A DNA stretch of 64,000 nt from Larix kaempferi (taxonomy: Eukaryota > Streptophyta > Pinopsida > Pinales > Pinaceae), in assembly GCA_027924585.1 (NCBI GenBank), contig BSBM01000606.1, forward strand, positions 10,545,501 to 10,609,500, in the 5' to 3' direction. This document shows positions 23,501 to 34,869 of the stretch, in pieces. The translations under genes were made by a program, and so were the position numbers. The notes beneath the pieces were generated by a model, which ran no database searches, had not been told where the DNA came from, and was given only the letters and a program-made list of their open reading frames with translations. Within the stretch, counting starts at the first letter, position 1. Each line of letters starts with the position of its first letter.

Positions 23501-25024
23501 AAACTAGGTCTAACCAAGACCAAATACAACTCAGACCATCATCCATAGCTGCTGCAAGGTGTCAAGGTTAATACATGTTCTACAACTTATTCGAATAACA
23601 ATTATAACACAGAGTAATCATGACTGGCGATCTAAATCCAAATATATAGTGTCGTTAATTATTATTATTACTCAGACTAGACTTTCAGGACCATACTCAC
23701 TTCATAGTTGTGATCAATTTGCTAGTGAAGGGTGAAGGCTGAAATAACTGGCTAGGCTAAGGGATGACTTGAATGACTTGACTTTGTGACACTTTGGCAA
23801 GGGAAAGGGAATACACACCATAGTATATACTGAATGAGCAATAACACAGGGAATGGCGGTGTCTCACAAAAGGATGAGTTGTTTAAAGAGGGTTTATTCA
23901 CCTTCACAGATGTGCACAATCCATAATACAAATAAGGCCAGCAATTGTTTAGATATAACATTTAAGTTCCATTGCTTTTTGGGCCTGAAGTTTCCATAGC
24001 CTTGATCTATGTGTGTTTACAAACACATTGCATAGATTTACATTTATTTTTAGGCTTTCTGCTGCAGGTGTGTTTTTAAGGCACTTGTTTACCTGAGCAC
24101 TTCTAGGTGTGTCATGGACAACTTGTTTACCTAGGTATTTATTTTTCCAAAAGATATAACATTTTATTTTTCATGGCCATTTTCAATTGGCATTTCTTTC
24201 ACATACAAGATATAGCATTTCATTTTTCAGATTTTGTATTCATGGCAGCACTAAAAGTTTCAGGTTTAGCCAACACAACTTTAGTGACTAGGGGGAATTC
24301 TCAAGGAACTCCAACTCACCATAGGTAAGTTTTGTCACCAACTCAGAGCCGAGACACAATAAACAGGGAGGCTCATCCAATACAGAGGCTACAGTGGGGA
24401 AAGGTCCTCCATGTCACTAGTCAAGTAGCAAATCAGGGTAATAATCTAAAAGGTAGGCCACGGATGGATGAAGACAATGAAATGATGGAGCCAACACTAG
24501 CAAGCCAGAGTATGGTGTAATGATCACCTCTATTCTCCCTAAGGAGGGTATGTACCAATGAGTATGAATAGTGAACTTCTAAGTCTGAGTAGGGACAATA
24601 TAATATAAATAATAGGTCAACCAGGTCCATGTATCTATATGATCGCCAGATCATGACACTAAGTGCTAAGACATGCTATAAGAATAAGTATAAAAACAAT
24701 CTAACCATAACACAATAATATACCTGCTGAGTCATATACCTGAATGCACATCAACCTGTACCATCATCTGTCCTCTGGAACTGCTGCTGTAACTCTGGGC
24801 ACTACTGACTGCTCTGTACCAATGGATAATGGCTACATCGGTCATCTCTCTGAGTGTCCTGAAACTCAGTCATGGCATGGGGAATACAACTGCTGTCCAC
24901 AATCTGATAGTGATCCAATCTAGATGCTCATCTCGCCATCTCAAATGCAAGGGAATTGGCTCAATAGTGTACTGGAATGAGAAAAATAATGTATGGTAGC
25001 CCGGCTACTATATATGTGATAACA
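20526..25024 (-). repeat. Gypsy-1 5' LTR (4,499 bp)
   Basis: This is the 5' LTR because the tRNA-Asp primer site abuts it. The TATTTAAA box is at 22472-22479 on the minus strand. It ends at 25024 and is followed by target copy AACCC. Confidence 0.95.
22472..22479 (-). promoter_or_regulatory. Probable TATA box of the Gypsy-1 5' LTR
   Basis: Same TATTTAAA and downstream context as at 15465. Being in the 5' LTR, it would drive the genomic RNA and gag. Confidence 0.55.
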
Positions 25025-25029
25025 AACCC

Positions 25030-25199
25030 ATCAAGTATAAGTTATGACAATTACAATATAAATGACGACACTTCCATATAGAGGAATAATAACATCTCTA
25101 TAGGAATACAAACACTTCTGTATAGAGGAATAATAACATCTCTATAAGAATACAATATACATATATGAAATACATTCCAAAGTTACAAATACATCAACA
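25030..25199 (-). repeat. Copia-1 3' LTR, proximal part
   Basis: Continues the LTR interrupted at 13517 and ends in CATCAACA, as in Copia-2. The bases CTCCCTCTT (25200-25208) that follow are the polypurine tract AAGAGGGAG on the minus strand. Confidence 0.92.
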
Positions 25200-25208
25200 C
25201 TCCCTCTT
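25200..25208 (-). promoter_or_regulatory. Copia-1 polypurine tract
   Basis: AAGAGGGAG on the minus strand, directly before the LTR terminus TGTTGATG. Identical in Copia-2. Confidence 0.8.
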
Positions 25209-25654
25209 AACTAGGAAGGTATTTCTTGACACGGGTCTTCTAGCACAAGTCTTATTCTCTGGATCATCGTCACTATATCACTGACATCAAATCATCGCCA
25301 TCGTCACTGCTGCTGCTATCTCAATCAATCTCCGATCTACTCGTCATAGGAAGTTCTACAGAGCTAGCCCTTTTTCATGTTGGATGTAGTCCTACCACCT
25401 GTAGGTATTCATCATCACTGGGCATACTGTGGAATCCTCAGGACTTATTACGTGAGTTAAAAAAACCTCGAAATAGCATCCCAGGACTAATTACGAGCAC
25501 ATAGCTCAACCTATCATATCTCCCAGGATCTTTTACATGCCACTACACAACCTGTCCACGGCTACATAGTATCATCCTGATACTCATGATCATACTGATC
25601 ATAACATCATTCACGAAGCACAACCTAGATGCACATCACACAACACTTACATTC

Positions 25655-26095
25655 ACCGGCATGGGAAGACACACTTCAACCATCTGTGAAAGGCCCATCA
25701 CTTATATCTACTCCATGGGAGAACATATCTACAACCATGCGAGAATGGTAGAGCACTTATATCGTAGCCATGGGAGAACACATCTACAACCATGCTCGAA
25801 TGGCCCAACACTTATATTGCCATGGGAGAACACATCTACAACCATGCTCGAATGGCCCCAGCACTTATATCACAGCCATGGGAGAACACATCTACAACCA
25901 TGCTCGAATGGCCCAGTCCTTATATCACAGCCATGGGAGAAAACATCTACAACTATGCTCGAATGGCCCTGGAAAATACATCACGACCATGGGAGAACAC
26001 ATCTTCCACCATGTTAGAAAATCCTAGCAATTACATTGCGACCATGGGAGAACACATCTACAACCATGTTCGAAAAGCTCATGTGCATCTGTGTC
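25655..26095. repeat. ~51-57-bp minisatellite in Copia-1
   Basis: About eight consecutive units with the core CATGGGAGAACACATCTACA, then ACCATGCTCGAATGGCC and ACTTATATC. Cores start near 25716, 25769, 25820, 25877, 25931, 25986 and 26041, with a diverged unit near 25660. Open frames through it are a product of the repeat. It lies between RNase H and the 3' LTR in element sense. Confidence 0.9.
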
Positions 26096-26109
26096 TTTGG
26101 AACTCATCA

Positions 26110-26690
26110 CACATAATCCAACTGATTATGTGATGTATCCACCTGATACATATCATCACATATGATCATCCTGATCATCATCATAGCATCATCGCGATGC
26201 ATATCATCCAGAGTATCATCCTGATACTCATCACACATGATCGTCCTGATCATCGTCACTGCATCGTCCTGATGCATATCATCTAGAGTATCGTCCTGAT
26301 ACTCAACATACATGATCATCCTGATCATCGTCACTGCATCGTCCTGATGCATATCATCTGGAGCAACATATTGAAGCTCGTCATCTATGATCATCATGAT
26401 CATACAATGCATCCACTTGATGCATACCAAGTATCTACCTGATACATATCACATACCTGATCCACCTGATCATACAATGTATCCACCTGATACATATCAT
26501 GCATCTACCTGATGCATATCACATACATGATCCACCTGATCATACAATGTATACACCTGATACATATACAAATACGTGATCCACTTGATCATATCAAGCA
26601 TTGAACATGATGCATATAGATATACATGATCCAACTGATCATACCAAGCATCCAACATGATGCATATACAGAGCAGTAACTGGAGCATCG
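26110..26690. repeat. Array of short imperfect palindromes with CCTG-type centres (Copia-1)
   Basis: Many consecutive short inverted repeats share a centre like TCCTGAT or CACCTGAT but differ in their arms: GTATCATCCTGATAC, TGATCATCCTGATCA, GCATCGTCCTGATGC, TGTATCCACCTGATACA, TGATCCACCTGATCA. Arms are about 5-7 bp. Frames through it give Asp/Met-rich runs with no resemblance to a protein. Confidence 0.85.
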
Positions 26691-26926
26691 TCCTAATGCT
26701 CATCCTCCAACGCTTACATCCACATCCATGGGAAGAATCCTCTTCTCACCATGCTTGGAATGGCTCCTGCAAATGTGTCCCATCACTTCTTCCTCAAAGT
26801 ATCTTCAATCTGAAGAACACTAAGCCTCCCTTTGAAGTACTCAGACTTCACTCTGGCTAGTGGTTTCATCAACACATCTGCAATCTGCTCATCCATCGCA
26901 ACATACAGGAGCTTAACTGCTCCTCT

Positions 26927-28172
26927 CTACACCATATCCCTGATATAGTGATATTTGATCTCAATGTGCTTCGACCTATCGTGGAACATTGGGTTCTCAG
27001 ACAGCTTCACACAGCTCTGGTTGTCACAAAAGATACCAGTAGACTCCAGCGGGAGATCAAATAACTTAGACAGTAGCTTCCTCAGCCACACTGCCTCACA
27101 ACTAGCCGAACAAGATGCGACATACTCTACTCCAGCTGTAATCAGTGCTATGCAGGACTGCTTCCTGCTAAACCAAGAGATCATACCGGATCCCATACTG
27201 AAGCAGCACCCCCAAGTGCTCTTCCGATCAATGGCACTGCCTGCCCAATAATTAACTCTAACCTTTTGATTCACGTCATACTTGAGCACATGATCAACTA
27301 TACCCTTTAGGTACCTCAGAATATGCTTTACAGCAACCAGGTTAACACCTCTGGGATCCGTCAGGAACTGGCTCACTGTGTTCACCGCAAAGCAAATATC
27401 TGGTCTCATGTTCGTTAGGTACATCAAGAACCCAATCATCTGATGATACACCGTGACATCAACCAGCTCAGATGAAGCACCACACAGAAACTTCAGGTTC
27501 GATGCCATAGGTGTGGCCATGGCCTTGCAGTCCATCATCTTGAACCTTTCAAGATCTCTACTACATACTTCCCTTTTCCAAGGAAGTTTCCATCTGCACT
27601 CTGCCACACCTCGATGCCTAGGAAATAGTGCATCATCCCCAAGTCCTTCAACTCGAACTCGGTAGAAAGATTCCTCTTTGTGTCGGTAATCAATCTATCC
27701 TCACCGGTAACAAACAGGTCATCTACATACAAAAGTAGTATCACTGGATTGCCTTCCTCAATCGTGTAGTAAAGGTTGGAATCTGCTTTACTCTTGGTAA
27801 ATCCCAAACTGGATAGAAAGTTGTCTGTCCTACCATACCAAGTCCTAGGAGCTTGCTTCAATCCATACAAGGATTTCTTCAACCTGCACACATATGACCC
27901 CCCGTCATGTGTCTCAAAACCAAGTGGCTGCTCCACATGCACTTCCTCCTCGACTACACCATTCAAGAAAGTTGTCTTGACATCCATCTGGTGTATCTTC
28001 CATTTCATCACTGCATCCATAGCAATTACTAATGTAATGGAAATGTATCTGGCCATAGGAGCAAGAGTCTCTTCATAATCAAACCCTTCTTTCTGGGAGA
28101 AGCCATGAGCTACAAACCTCGCTTTGTATTTCTCTATGCTACCATCTGCAGCATGCTTGATCTTTGGAAGTC
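26927..28172 (-). pseudogene. Copia-1 reverse transcriptase/RNase H fragment
   Basis: In element sense it begins near KIKHAADGSIEKYKARFVA and continues with HQMDVKTTFLNGVVEEEVH, LYGLKQAPRTWY and the catalytic LLYVDDLF box, then GKGKYVVEIL, a MYLTNMRPDICFAVNT segment and RNase H. This is the Ty1/Copia RT-RNase H block. A one-base deletion near 27560 shifts the frame between RT and RNase H. In the RNase H part the usual DSDWAG is VNYWAG, losing the first catalytic Asp, while the Glu and the CDNQSC Asp remain. Integrase, protease and Gag are absent upstream. The frameshift is private to this copy; the RNase H substitution is shared with Copia-2. Confidence 0.9.
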
Positions 28173-30525
28173 ACAACAAACTTCCCATCAGGTCTTGGGA
28201 CCACATCCCAAACATGATCGATTGGTACTTCTCAACCATGGCATCCTTTTACTGTATCCTATATCCAGGGAACTTTAGATTCTTCAATATCTTCAATCGA
28301 TAGTTTGAACTTCATTGCTGGAACAAATGTTGTAGTCCTTCTTTTGTAGGTGATGGTATACAATCTTTCCTACAAAACAAGTTAAATTGCATGATTAGAA
28401 ACATCTCATAGTTTTCAGAACAATTTCTTACACAAAGAAATATGTCATACACTCATGCAATTATTTTAGCCAATGCTTCAATACAACATTTATCCATATC
28501 TCGTAACTTTCTATATGCCTTCCAATCTCTACCAGAACATTGTTACGAGTGTGCACAACTCCCAACATGTCAGCAAATAGGTTTCATTTTAGATAAGTAG
28601 CAATGGAATGTTGCACAGTGCCATAGGCCACTTATCCATCACATGCATATTAGTAGTATACTATTCATTAATGCAATTATTCTAATATGCATGATACAGA
28701 ACCTAAGTCTAGGAACATAAGTGTATACATCATTAAACAATATTGTTTAAACAATCAAATATACATGAAATACTTATCTTTGTTTGTTGTTGTTGGGTGG
28801 ATTCCCTCTCAATCTTTGCTTCCTTGCAGGCACTATGGGAGTGTGCTCCCTCTTGATCTTTGCTTCCTGTATTACCTGTCCTTCGAACTTATATTCATCC
28901 TTGATCACTATGCATACTTACTAGTATCATCATTGTGTTATCCTCGAGGTCTCATACATACATTCATTAGTATAATCTTAATACTATAAAAAACATTACG
29001 AGTCTAAGTAGTCTTAAACATGTATGGTCAAGATCATTTCATACACAGATAATTTATCACAATTCTTTTACTCATGCATATTCCTATTTGACCATAGGAC
29101 TTTTCTGGTTAGTCATATCATCAATCAAAGTAAGAAGAATAATATGCCTAAACCCATGATTACTAACTTCAATGAATAATCATTATCAATCATGCAACAG
29201 TATAAGATCCTAACACAAGGTAGGATTCTAACTTGATATAGGAAAAACATACTTGGTTATCATATTTGCTAGTTATGTCTAGCAATGTCTTCTTGTTCTC
29301 TTCAATGACTTGTGCTAGTAACCTATATATCTCATAAGTTAATCATTATAGAACCAAGTTATACATACCTCGTAAGTAGATCTTCTATGTGATCCATGAC
29401 AATGGATGAATCTTTGTCTTCATGTCAACATGGTCATATGCTCTTGAACTAGAACATGATTTGTCCTTCTTGATGTACCTTTCATGTTAGCAGAAAACAT
29501 CAACCTCATACAACACCACAATGCATTAGTACAATCATAAGGGTCAAAACCCTAATCAATGAATATCTGCATTCATAATTTTATTAAGGTGATACGACAA
29601 GTCTAAAGTTAATCAAGATTGTACTAACCTTAATGAAGACAAACATACCATAAACTTAATCATGAACTGATCTTGAAACATACCTCGATATGTCATACCT
29701 ATCGAGATTGCTTGTAATCTTCTTATGTAAGGCCTTAGCGTCAACTCCCTCTAAAACAGGAACTTCTTCACTTATGCAGGTGACTAATCCATTCTCTTCT
29801 AGGATTAACGCAATCCACTTTGATTTACAGAAACTGGATCTAGAGATGGATTAGGGTTTATTAGAGAAACCCTAAAAATTCAAACTTTGAATTTCAAACT
29901 TCTGAAAGGATAGAAAGATGCGCCTTTTTGACCTGGTCAAGCTGGTATACTCAGAATTTGAAAACTGCAAAGTTTCACCCCTCAAAATTGCCTTTTAGAT
30001 TTATGGACTCACTAGGGAGAACCATGAATTAGGGTTTGAGTTTCCCGGAGCTTCACCCAACCAAATAGTTTGATCCAAATCTCTAAACTTCGATTTTTGC
30101 AGAAGCCCTAATTTTTCACTTTTCCGATCAAAGTCCCGAACTAGGGTTTGATCAAGTTTGACCTTCTACCCGACCAAAAAATTTGATCTCGGTCTCTAAA
30201 TTTTGATTTTGATGAGGATTATCGAGCCGTGGTCTCCGATACAAAAAATTCCAACATTCTTTGAAACCCTAAATTTCTGGAGCCATGAATGAAGGAGCTC
30301 AAAATCCAATTATGTTTTGATAGAAATATGCACCTGATTGTTTCTGGTGTAGCTCCAAAATATCAGATCTATAGGGTCTGAAAATTCTACCTGTCTTATC
30401 TTGACCTATCAAATTTCCAACCCCACAGGTCTGACCTCAAATGGATTCTCTGAGAGAGAGTTATTCCAAGTGTCACAACATGACCTATGTATGGGATAAA
30501 ACGAGAGAGCGAACTTGTATAGAGT
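28173..30525 (-). other. Copia-1 leader/interior with no recognisable coding sequence
   Basis: About 2.35 kb where Gag, protease and integrase would be expected. I find none on either strand. Several AAACCCTAA-like and polypyrimidine segments occur near 29800-30300. The same DNA is in Copia-2 up to 62780, so the coding loss predates the duplication. Confidence 0.7.
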
Positions 30526-30530
30526 GCCAC
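30526..30530. other. Duplication junction with 5-bp microhomology (GCCAC)
   Basis: To the left the sequence follows the Copia interior (compare GAGTGCCACATG at 62773-62784). To the right it follows block A (compare GAGGCCACCATT at 1226-1237). The shared GCCAC is present at both parental sites. No target-site duplication or LTR terminus lies here, so this is a rearrangement breakpoint rather than a transposon end. Confidence 0.88.
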
Positions 30531-30783
30531 CATTGATGCCTGTTGAGGAAAATATGATTCCTGTTAACAAATGTTGATGGTTTACAATTGGGTATTTATT
30601 TTCCAGCTCTGCCATGGATATAATAGCATTGGAAAGAACTTTCCAGTTGTTGAAGAGGAGGGTGACGAACTTTCCAGCTCTAGATTCAAAATATCAAACT
30701 TCCCTTCCAGAATCGCAGGTTGGTTATTTGGTTTTAGGTGAAAATTTAGCCATGTATCTCAACTAAGCATTTGTCGTAAATAC

Positions 30784-31150
30784 TTATGCATTATCTGTTG
30801 TGATTTCGACTGGAATACAATATTTGGTGATGATCTTCTCCTCTATAAAATCAATGATTTCTTTGTTGGTTTCCTTCTTTGTGGGTATTGCTTCCATGTT
30901 TCTAGTGAAGTAATTTGTTGGTGTGATGATCCATTTGAAACTGTTGTTCGAATTTTTATTTAACTCACCAATAAAATCCAATCCAACTTAATGAAAAGGT
31001 GCCTCAACTACCATGGGTTGAAAAGGTGCCTCAACTACCATGGGTTGCAAGGAAAAGGGAACACTCTTTTGGTTTTTTGCAAAAAATTGGTAAGATTAAC
31101 ATGATCTTAGAAAAGCATGTACTTTAGAAAAAATACTTGGTTTTTATTCC
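30784..31150 (-). pseudogene. Ty3/Gypsy integrase fragment, degenerate (unit 2)
   Basis: Duplicate of the relic at 1438-1795 with the same FIGELNKN, YFT, EAIPTKK and TTDNA segments. It differs by a few substitutions and by a private short tandem duplication of a GGTGCCTCAACTACCATGGG segment near 30994-31050. Confidence 0.75.
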
Positions 31151-31238
31151 CTGATTACCCCTTAGCCAAGTTGCTCCAACTCACTATATGAACTCATTGG
31201 AAATGAAAAACTTGAACTTACACTATCTTATCACTTGT

Positions 31239-31358
31239 AATTCTATATTATTCTACAAACATGCTAATGGGTATGGGTTTAGGTATGCAATGTCTGTTAA
31301 TTCTATATTATTCTACAACCATGCTAATGGGTATGGGTTTAGGTATGCAATGTCCGTT
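31239..31358. repeat. 60-bp tandem duplication, two copies (unit 2)
   Basis: Counterpart of 1888-2007, with the same 60-bp period. Confidence 0.85.
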
Positions 31359-31634
31359 GAATTTAATTGTTGCACCAAAGTTTTAGATATCAGGTTTTCT
31401 TGGCTACCTAAAATGAATATAATTGTTACTAAAATATTATTAATATACATCTTAATGTGGAGTGTTTGCATCTCTCGTATAACATCTAAGTACTAATTCT
31501 CCACCACAAAAATAAAGTCCTTATTGACAATGGAAGGTTATAGTATAATAGCCTTGTCTTTATGAATATTATGGACTTAGTTTTATCCATCAATGATACC
31601 TTATCATCCGATGCTCCTTTAATGACCTACCCTC

Positions 31635-33830
31635 CACTTTATTGGTTTATGCTTTCAAGAACTTCTTACTAGCTTTGTCCTTTGGAATCAAATTGTGATG
31701 TAATGCCCAACAATGATCCTTTACATGGCCATTCTTATTGAAATACACACATTTCATGTTTTTCTCAAGATATGTGGTTTTTAAAAACTTATTCTTTCCT
31801 TTTAGTTTATTAACTTTTTCATCGTGGGTCTTATTAGTCTTTACCTCAAAATTTCTAGTAGCATCTAGGTAGATTTATTATCATGAATGGATTTTATGTA
31901 CATGGATTCTACAACCCAGTAGGTGCATGTGTAACTGCTTCCATGCTCATTGTGGAGCTGACACATGTCTTTTATAAAAAATAAAAATATATTATAAAAA
32001 ATAACATGTGGGCGCTAAAATTAGATTTAAAACTTTTAGAACAACAAACTACAAAAAATAGATAAATTAAAACCATAAACATTACATTACACACTTTAAA
32101 TGTTGAGTATTGAGAAAGAGTTTTCACCTTAAGAGATTTGAGCCCTCTCAACGCTTGGTATATCCCCTTTTAAGATGGATCTATATTGGTATTAAGTAGA
32201 ATTGCTCCTATCCAATTTGAATGTGACCCAAATACATATGTCAGAATGTACTCAATTATTGGCCCAGGTCCTGATAGCAGCTCATATGTTTAGGTACGAA
32301 TTTTGTTTTTGCTGCCCACACTACTACATGCACACATATAATGTCCTCCTCCAGTGACCCTGAAGGATCTATGACGAGTGTAGATAAAACACATACATAT
32401 ATAGAGTTTCTTTCCTCTTGCACCTCCACAAGCTGCAAAAATCCTCTCATATCTCTAATATGTAGAATATATTTTTTCTTTTCCATTCTATTTACAGTTA
32501 AAAAACTCATGGGATATGACTCAAACTCACTACTAGGTTGGGTGCCAAAATCAGGCCAAATTCAATAACACGCCAACAACAAAAAATTTGCAAAAGCTCA
32601 AGTAAAACGACTTTCAGACCCATGCAGTTTGACTCGGCAAAAACTAAACTGAAATGGGTGAAAATTTGTGGACATTGTGAGACATATTTTTACTCTCAGG
32701 ACTTGCCAATTTGTTCCCCAATATGAGGCTTTGAACATTGATTCTAAAACACCTTTAGTGCAACTTCCTACTTGTTTATCCATATTTATTGGTTTATGAT
32801 TTCAAGAACTTCTTACTAGCTTTGTCCTTTGGAATCAAGTTGGGATGTAATTCCCAACAATGATCCTTTACATGGCCATTCTTCTTGAAATATAATGTCC
32901 TCCTCCAGTGACCCTGAAGCTGTGAAACTCATCTCATATCTCTAATATGTAGAATATCTTTTTTATTTTCCATTTTATTTACAGTAACAAAACTCATGGT
33001 GTCTGAATCAGACTCACTACTAGGTTGGGTTCCAAAAGCAGACCAAATTCAATAACACGCCAACAACAAAAACACTGCAAAATCTCAAGAAAAATAATTT
33101 CAGACCCATAGAGTTTGAATCGACAAAAATTAAGCTAAAATGGGTGAAAATTTGTGTATATTGTGAGACATATTTTTACTCCTAGGCCTCACCAATTTGT
33201 TCCCCGAGCCGAGGCATTGAAAATTGATCCTAAAACACCTTTAGTGCAACTACCTACTTGTTTATCCATATTTATTGGTTTATGCTTTCAAGAACTTCTT
33301 ACTAGCTTTGTCCTTTGGAATCAAATTGGGATGTAATACCCAAAAATGATCCTTTACATGCCCATCCTTCTTGAAATATAATTTCCTCCTCCAGTGACCC
33401 TGAAGGATCTATGGTGAGTGTTGATAAAACACATACATGTGTACAGTTTCTTTCCTATTGCATCTCCACAAACTGTAAAACTCCTCTCATATCTCTAATA
33501 TGTAGAATATCTTTTCGTATTTTCCATTTTATTTACAGTAACAAAACTCATTGGGTATGACTCAGAATCACTACTAGGATAACTTCCAAAATCATGCCAA
33601 AGTCAATAACATGCCAACAAAAAAAACTTTGCAAAAGCTCGGGAAAAATACTTTCAAACCCATAGAGTTTGACTCAGAAAAAATTAAACTAAAATGGGTG
33701 AAAACTTGTGTACAATCTAAGACATATTTTTACTCTCAAGCCTTGCCAATTTGTTCCCCAAGCCGAGGCTTTCAACATTGATTATAAAACCTATTTAGTG
33801 TAATTTCCTACTTGTTTATCCAACAAGTTC
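31635..33830. repeat. Tandem array of ~490-550-bp degenerate repeats (unit 2)
   Basis: Counterpart of 2290-4480. The GCCAAATTCAATAACACGCC landmark or its variants lie near 32553, 33040 and 33595. Includes the possible Gag knuckle relic at about 31640-31755. Copy number and spacing are the same as in unit 1. Confidence 0.8.
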
Positions 33831-33958
33831 AACGGCCTATGTAGATTCCTCAGACTTTGTTGCTTTATTGGTTTTGTAGTATTGCTCATAAATTAACAAT
33901 GAAGCATCCCATAAATTTAATATTCAATTTCTCCTTGGTTGCACATCAATCACATCCT

Positions 33959-34453
33959 TGGTTTTGTAGTGTTGTGTTGTTTGAGGTGTTGTGTGGCCAA
34001 ACTTCTATTAATCCTTCTCTTCCAAGAGAACAGGTAAGCATTGCTGAATGGGCTTTTCATTACCAAAGAAAGGGAATTTTGGAACAAATAATAGATCCTT
34101 TTTTGAAAGGTAAAATTAATCCCGAGTCCCTTAAGAAGTATGGGGAAGCAGCTGAAAAGTGTCTTGCTGAGGAAGGGGTTGAAAGGCTAGCTATGGGAGA
34201 TGTGCTTTGGAATCTAGAATTTGCTTTGTAGCTCCAGGAAACTACAATTGAGAATAAACTAGTTTATGATAGCACAAATAAATTTGTGGAAATATCTCCT
34301 GATTACAACCACTCAAACAACATAGAAATTTATGTTGTGGATGGACCCAACACTGTGACAAGCTCTGGAGGGCGTAGTATGGCAAGTGAGGATCTGGATG
34401 ATGTAACTCCAAGTGCTATGTTTTCCCAACTGGTGAATCCACAAGGCAGGTAA
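33959..34453 (+). pseudogene. CrRLK1L kinase 3' fragment (unit 2), with premature stop
   Basis: Duplicate of 4609-5103 with the same subdomain IX-XI motifs ([31 protein letters not shown]). A CAG-to-TAG change at 34229-34231 stops the frame just after FAL, while unit 1 reads on. The tail up to SQLVNPQGR is still recognisable, and here the terminal NPQGR matches the family ending better than NPQRR in unit 1. Confidence 0.87.
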
Positions 34454-34869
34454 TTGAATGGGCATGTAGTACATTCATGTTTCTGCATTGGTCATAGTAC
34501 ATGCAACCACCAAGTTGCACAAAATTTGTAGCAATAGTCAGGTAATCGAGAAGGGTCAAAGCACAGGACTGAAATATATTATAATGCTTCGAGCTAAAGG
34601 TAAAAAATGTTGTTGACCTGACTACTATAACTTTGTAGACCAACTGTTGGAGCTACAATACTTGAATTGGTGCCTCCAACTCGATCACAACGGGAATTTC
34701 TATGGGCAAAACAACCAAGTGGATGGTATGTCAAAAATGCTGCATCCAACTACCCCTATGACACTCGATAATTTGGATATCAGGCTACTGCAAACCTGTC
34801 AAACATGATGAAAAATAAAAATTCAACAATAACGTGATAAAGTTAGATATTAAAATGGATATTTGTGTA

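Larger units (their letters stand above)
13518..25024 (-). mobile_element. Gypsy-1: gag-only LTR retrotransposon with 4.5-kb LTRs, nested in Copia-1
   Basis: Terminal TGTTATCACC and GTGATAACA are flanked by a perfect 5-bp target duplication AACCC (13513-13517 and 25025-25029). The LTRs are 4,500 and 4,499 bp; the interior is only 2,508 bp. Read on the minus strand it has a tRNA-Asp primer site, a leader and one long Gag-like frame. There is no protease, RT, RNase H or integrase, so it must borrow those functions. By-eye comparison of the LTRs finds about 35 substitutions and one single-base indel in 4.5 kb, making it the youngest insertion here. The layout resembles described TR-GAG/LARD-type elements. 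LTR blocks, primer site, leader and pre-LTR segment are shared with Gypsy-2. Confidence 0.93.
1229..30525. repeat. Tandem segmental duplication, unit 1 (29.3 kb; about 17.8 kb without Gypsy-1)
   Basis: Unit 1 and unit 2 match in order and orientation: integrase relic, 60-bp repeat, ~500-bp repeat array, CrRLK1L fragment, DUF789 pseudogene, ~390-bp direct repeats, Rab exon array, Copia element. Removing Gypsy-1 and its extra 5-bp target copy leaves about 17.8 kb, against about 17.7 kb for unit 2 treated the same way. Sampled stretches differ by roughly 2.5-3%, for example 9 changes in about 300 bases of the DUF789 relic and 9 in about 380 bases around the Rab exons. The unit ends inside the Copia element. 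Confidence 0.93.
13036..30525 (-). mobile_element. Copia-1: Ty1/Copia-type element, minus strand, truncated and interrupted
   Basis: The element starts TGTTAG after target sequence GTTAC (13031-13035), the same site as Copia-2. In sense order it keeps part of the leader, a partial RT/RNase H, a minisatellite, a hairpin-like array and the 3' LTR. Its 5' LTR and primer site are missing because the segmental duplication breakpoint falls in its leader at 30525. Gypsy-1 is nested in its 3' LTR (13518-25024). No Gag, protease or integrase sequence is visible. It was dead or non-autonomous before duplication, since Copia-2 lacks the same domains. Confidence 0.88.

Noticed and set aside
25586-26133. 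Plus-strand frames of 85-143 codons with His/Asn-rich repeats
   Set aside because: They are translations of the minisatellite in several frames at once, so they reflect the repeat rather than a protein.
26107-26430. Minus-strand Asp/Met-rich frame
   Set aside because: Translation of the palindrome array; low complexity with no independent support.
25655-26690. CRISPR-like appearance of regularly repeated cores with variable stretches
   Set aside because: Spacing and cores vary, the context is a plant Copia element, and no cas genes are possible here. It is a minisatellite plus palindrome array.
30526-30530. Junction as a solo-LTR or target-site effect of Copia-1
   Set aside because: Copia-1 simply stops mid-leader; there is no LTR end or GTTAC copy here, and block A begins at the same base as at 1229.
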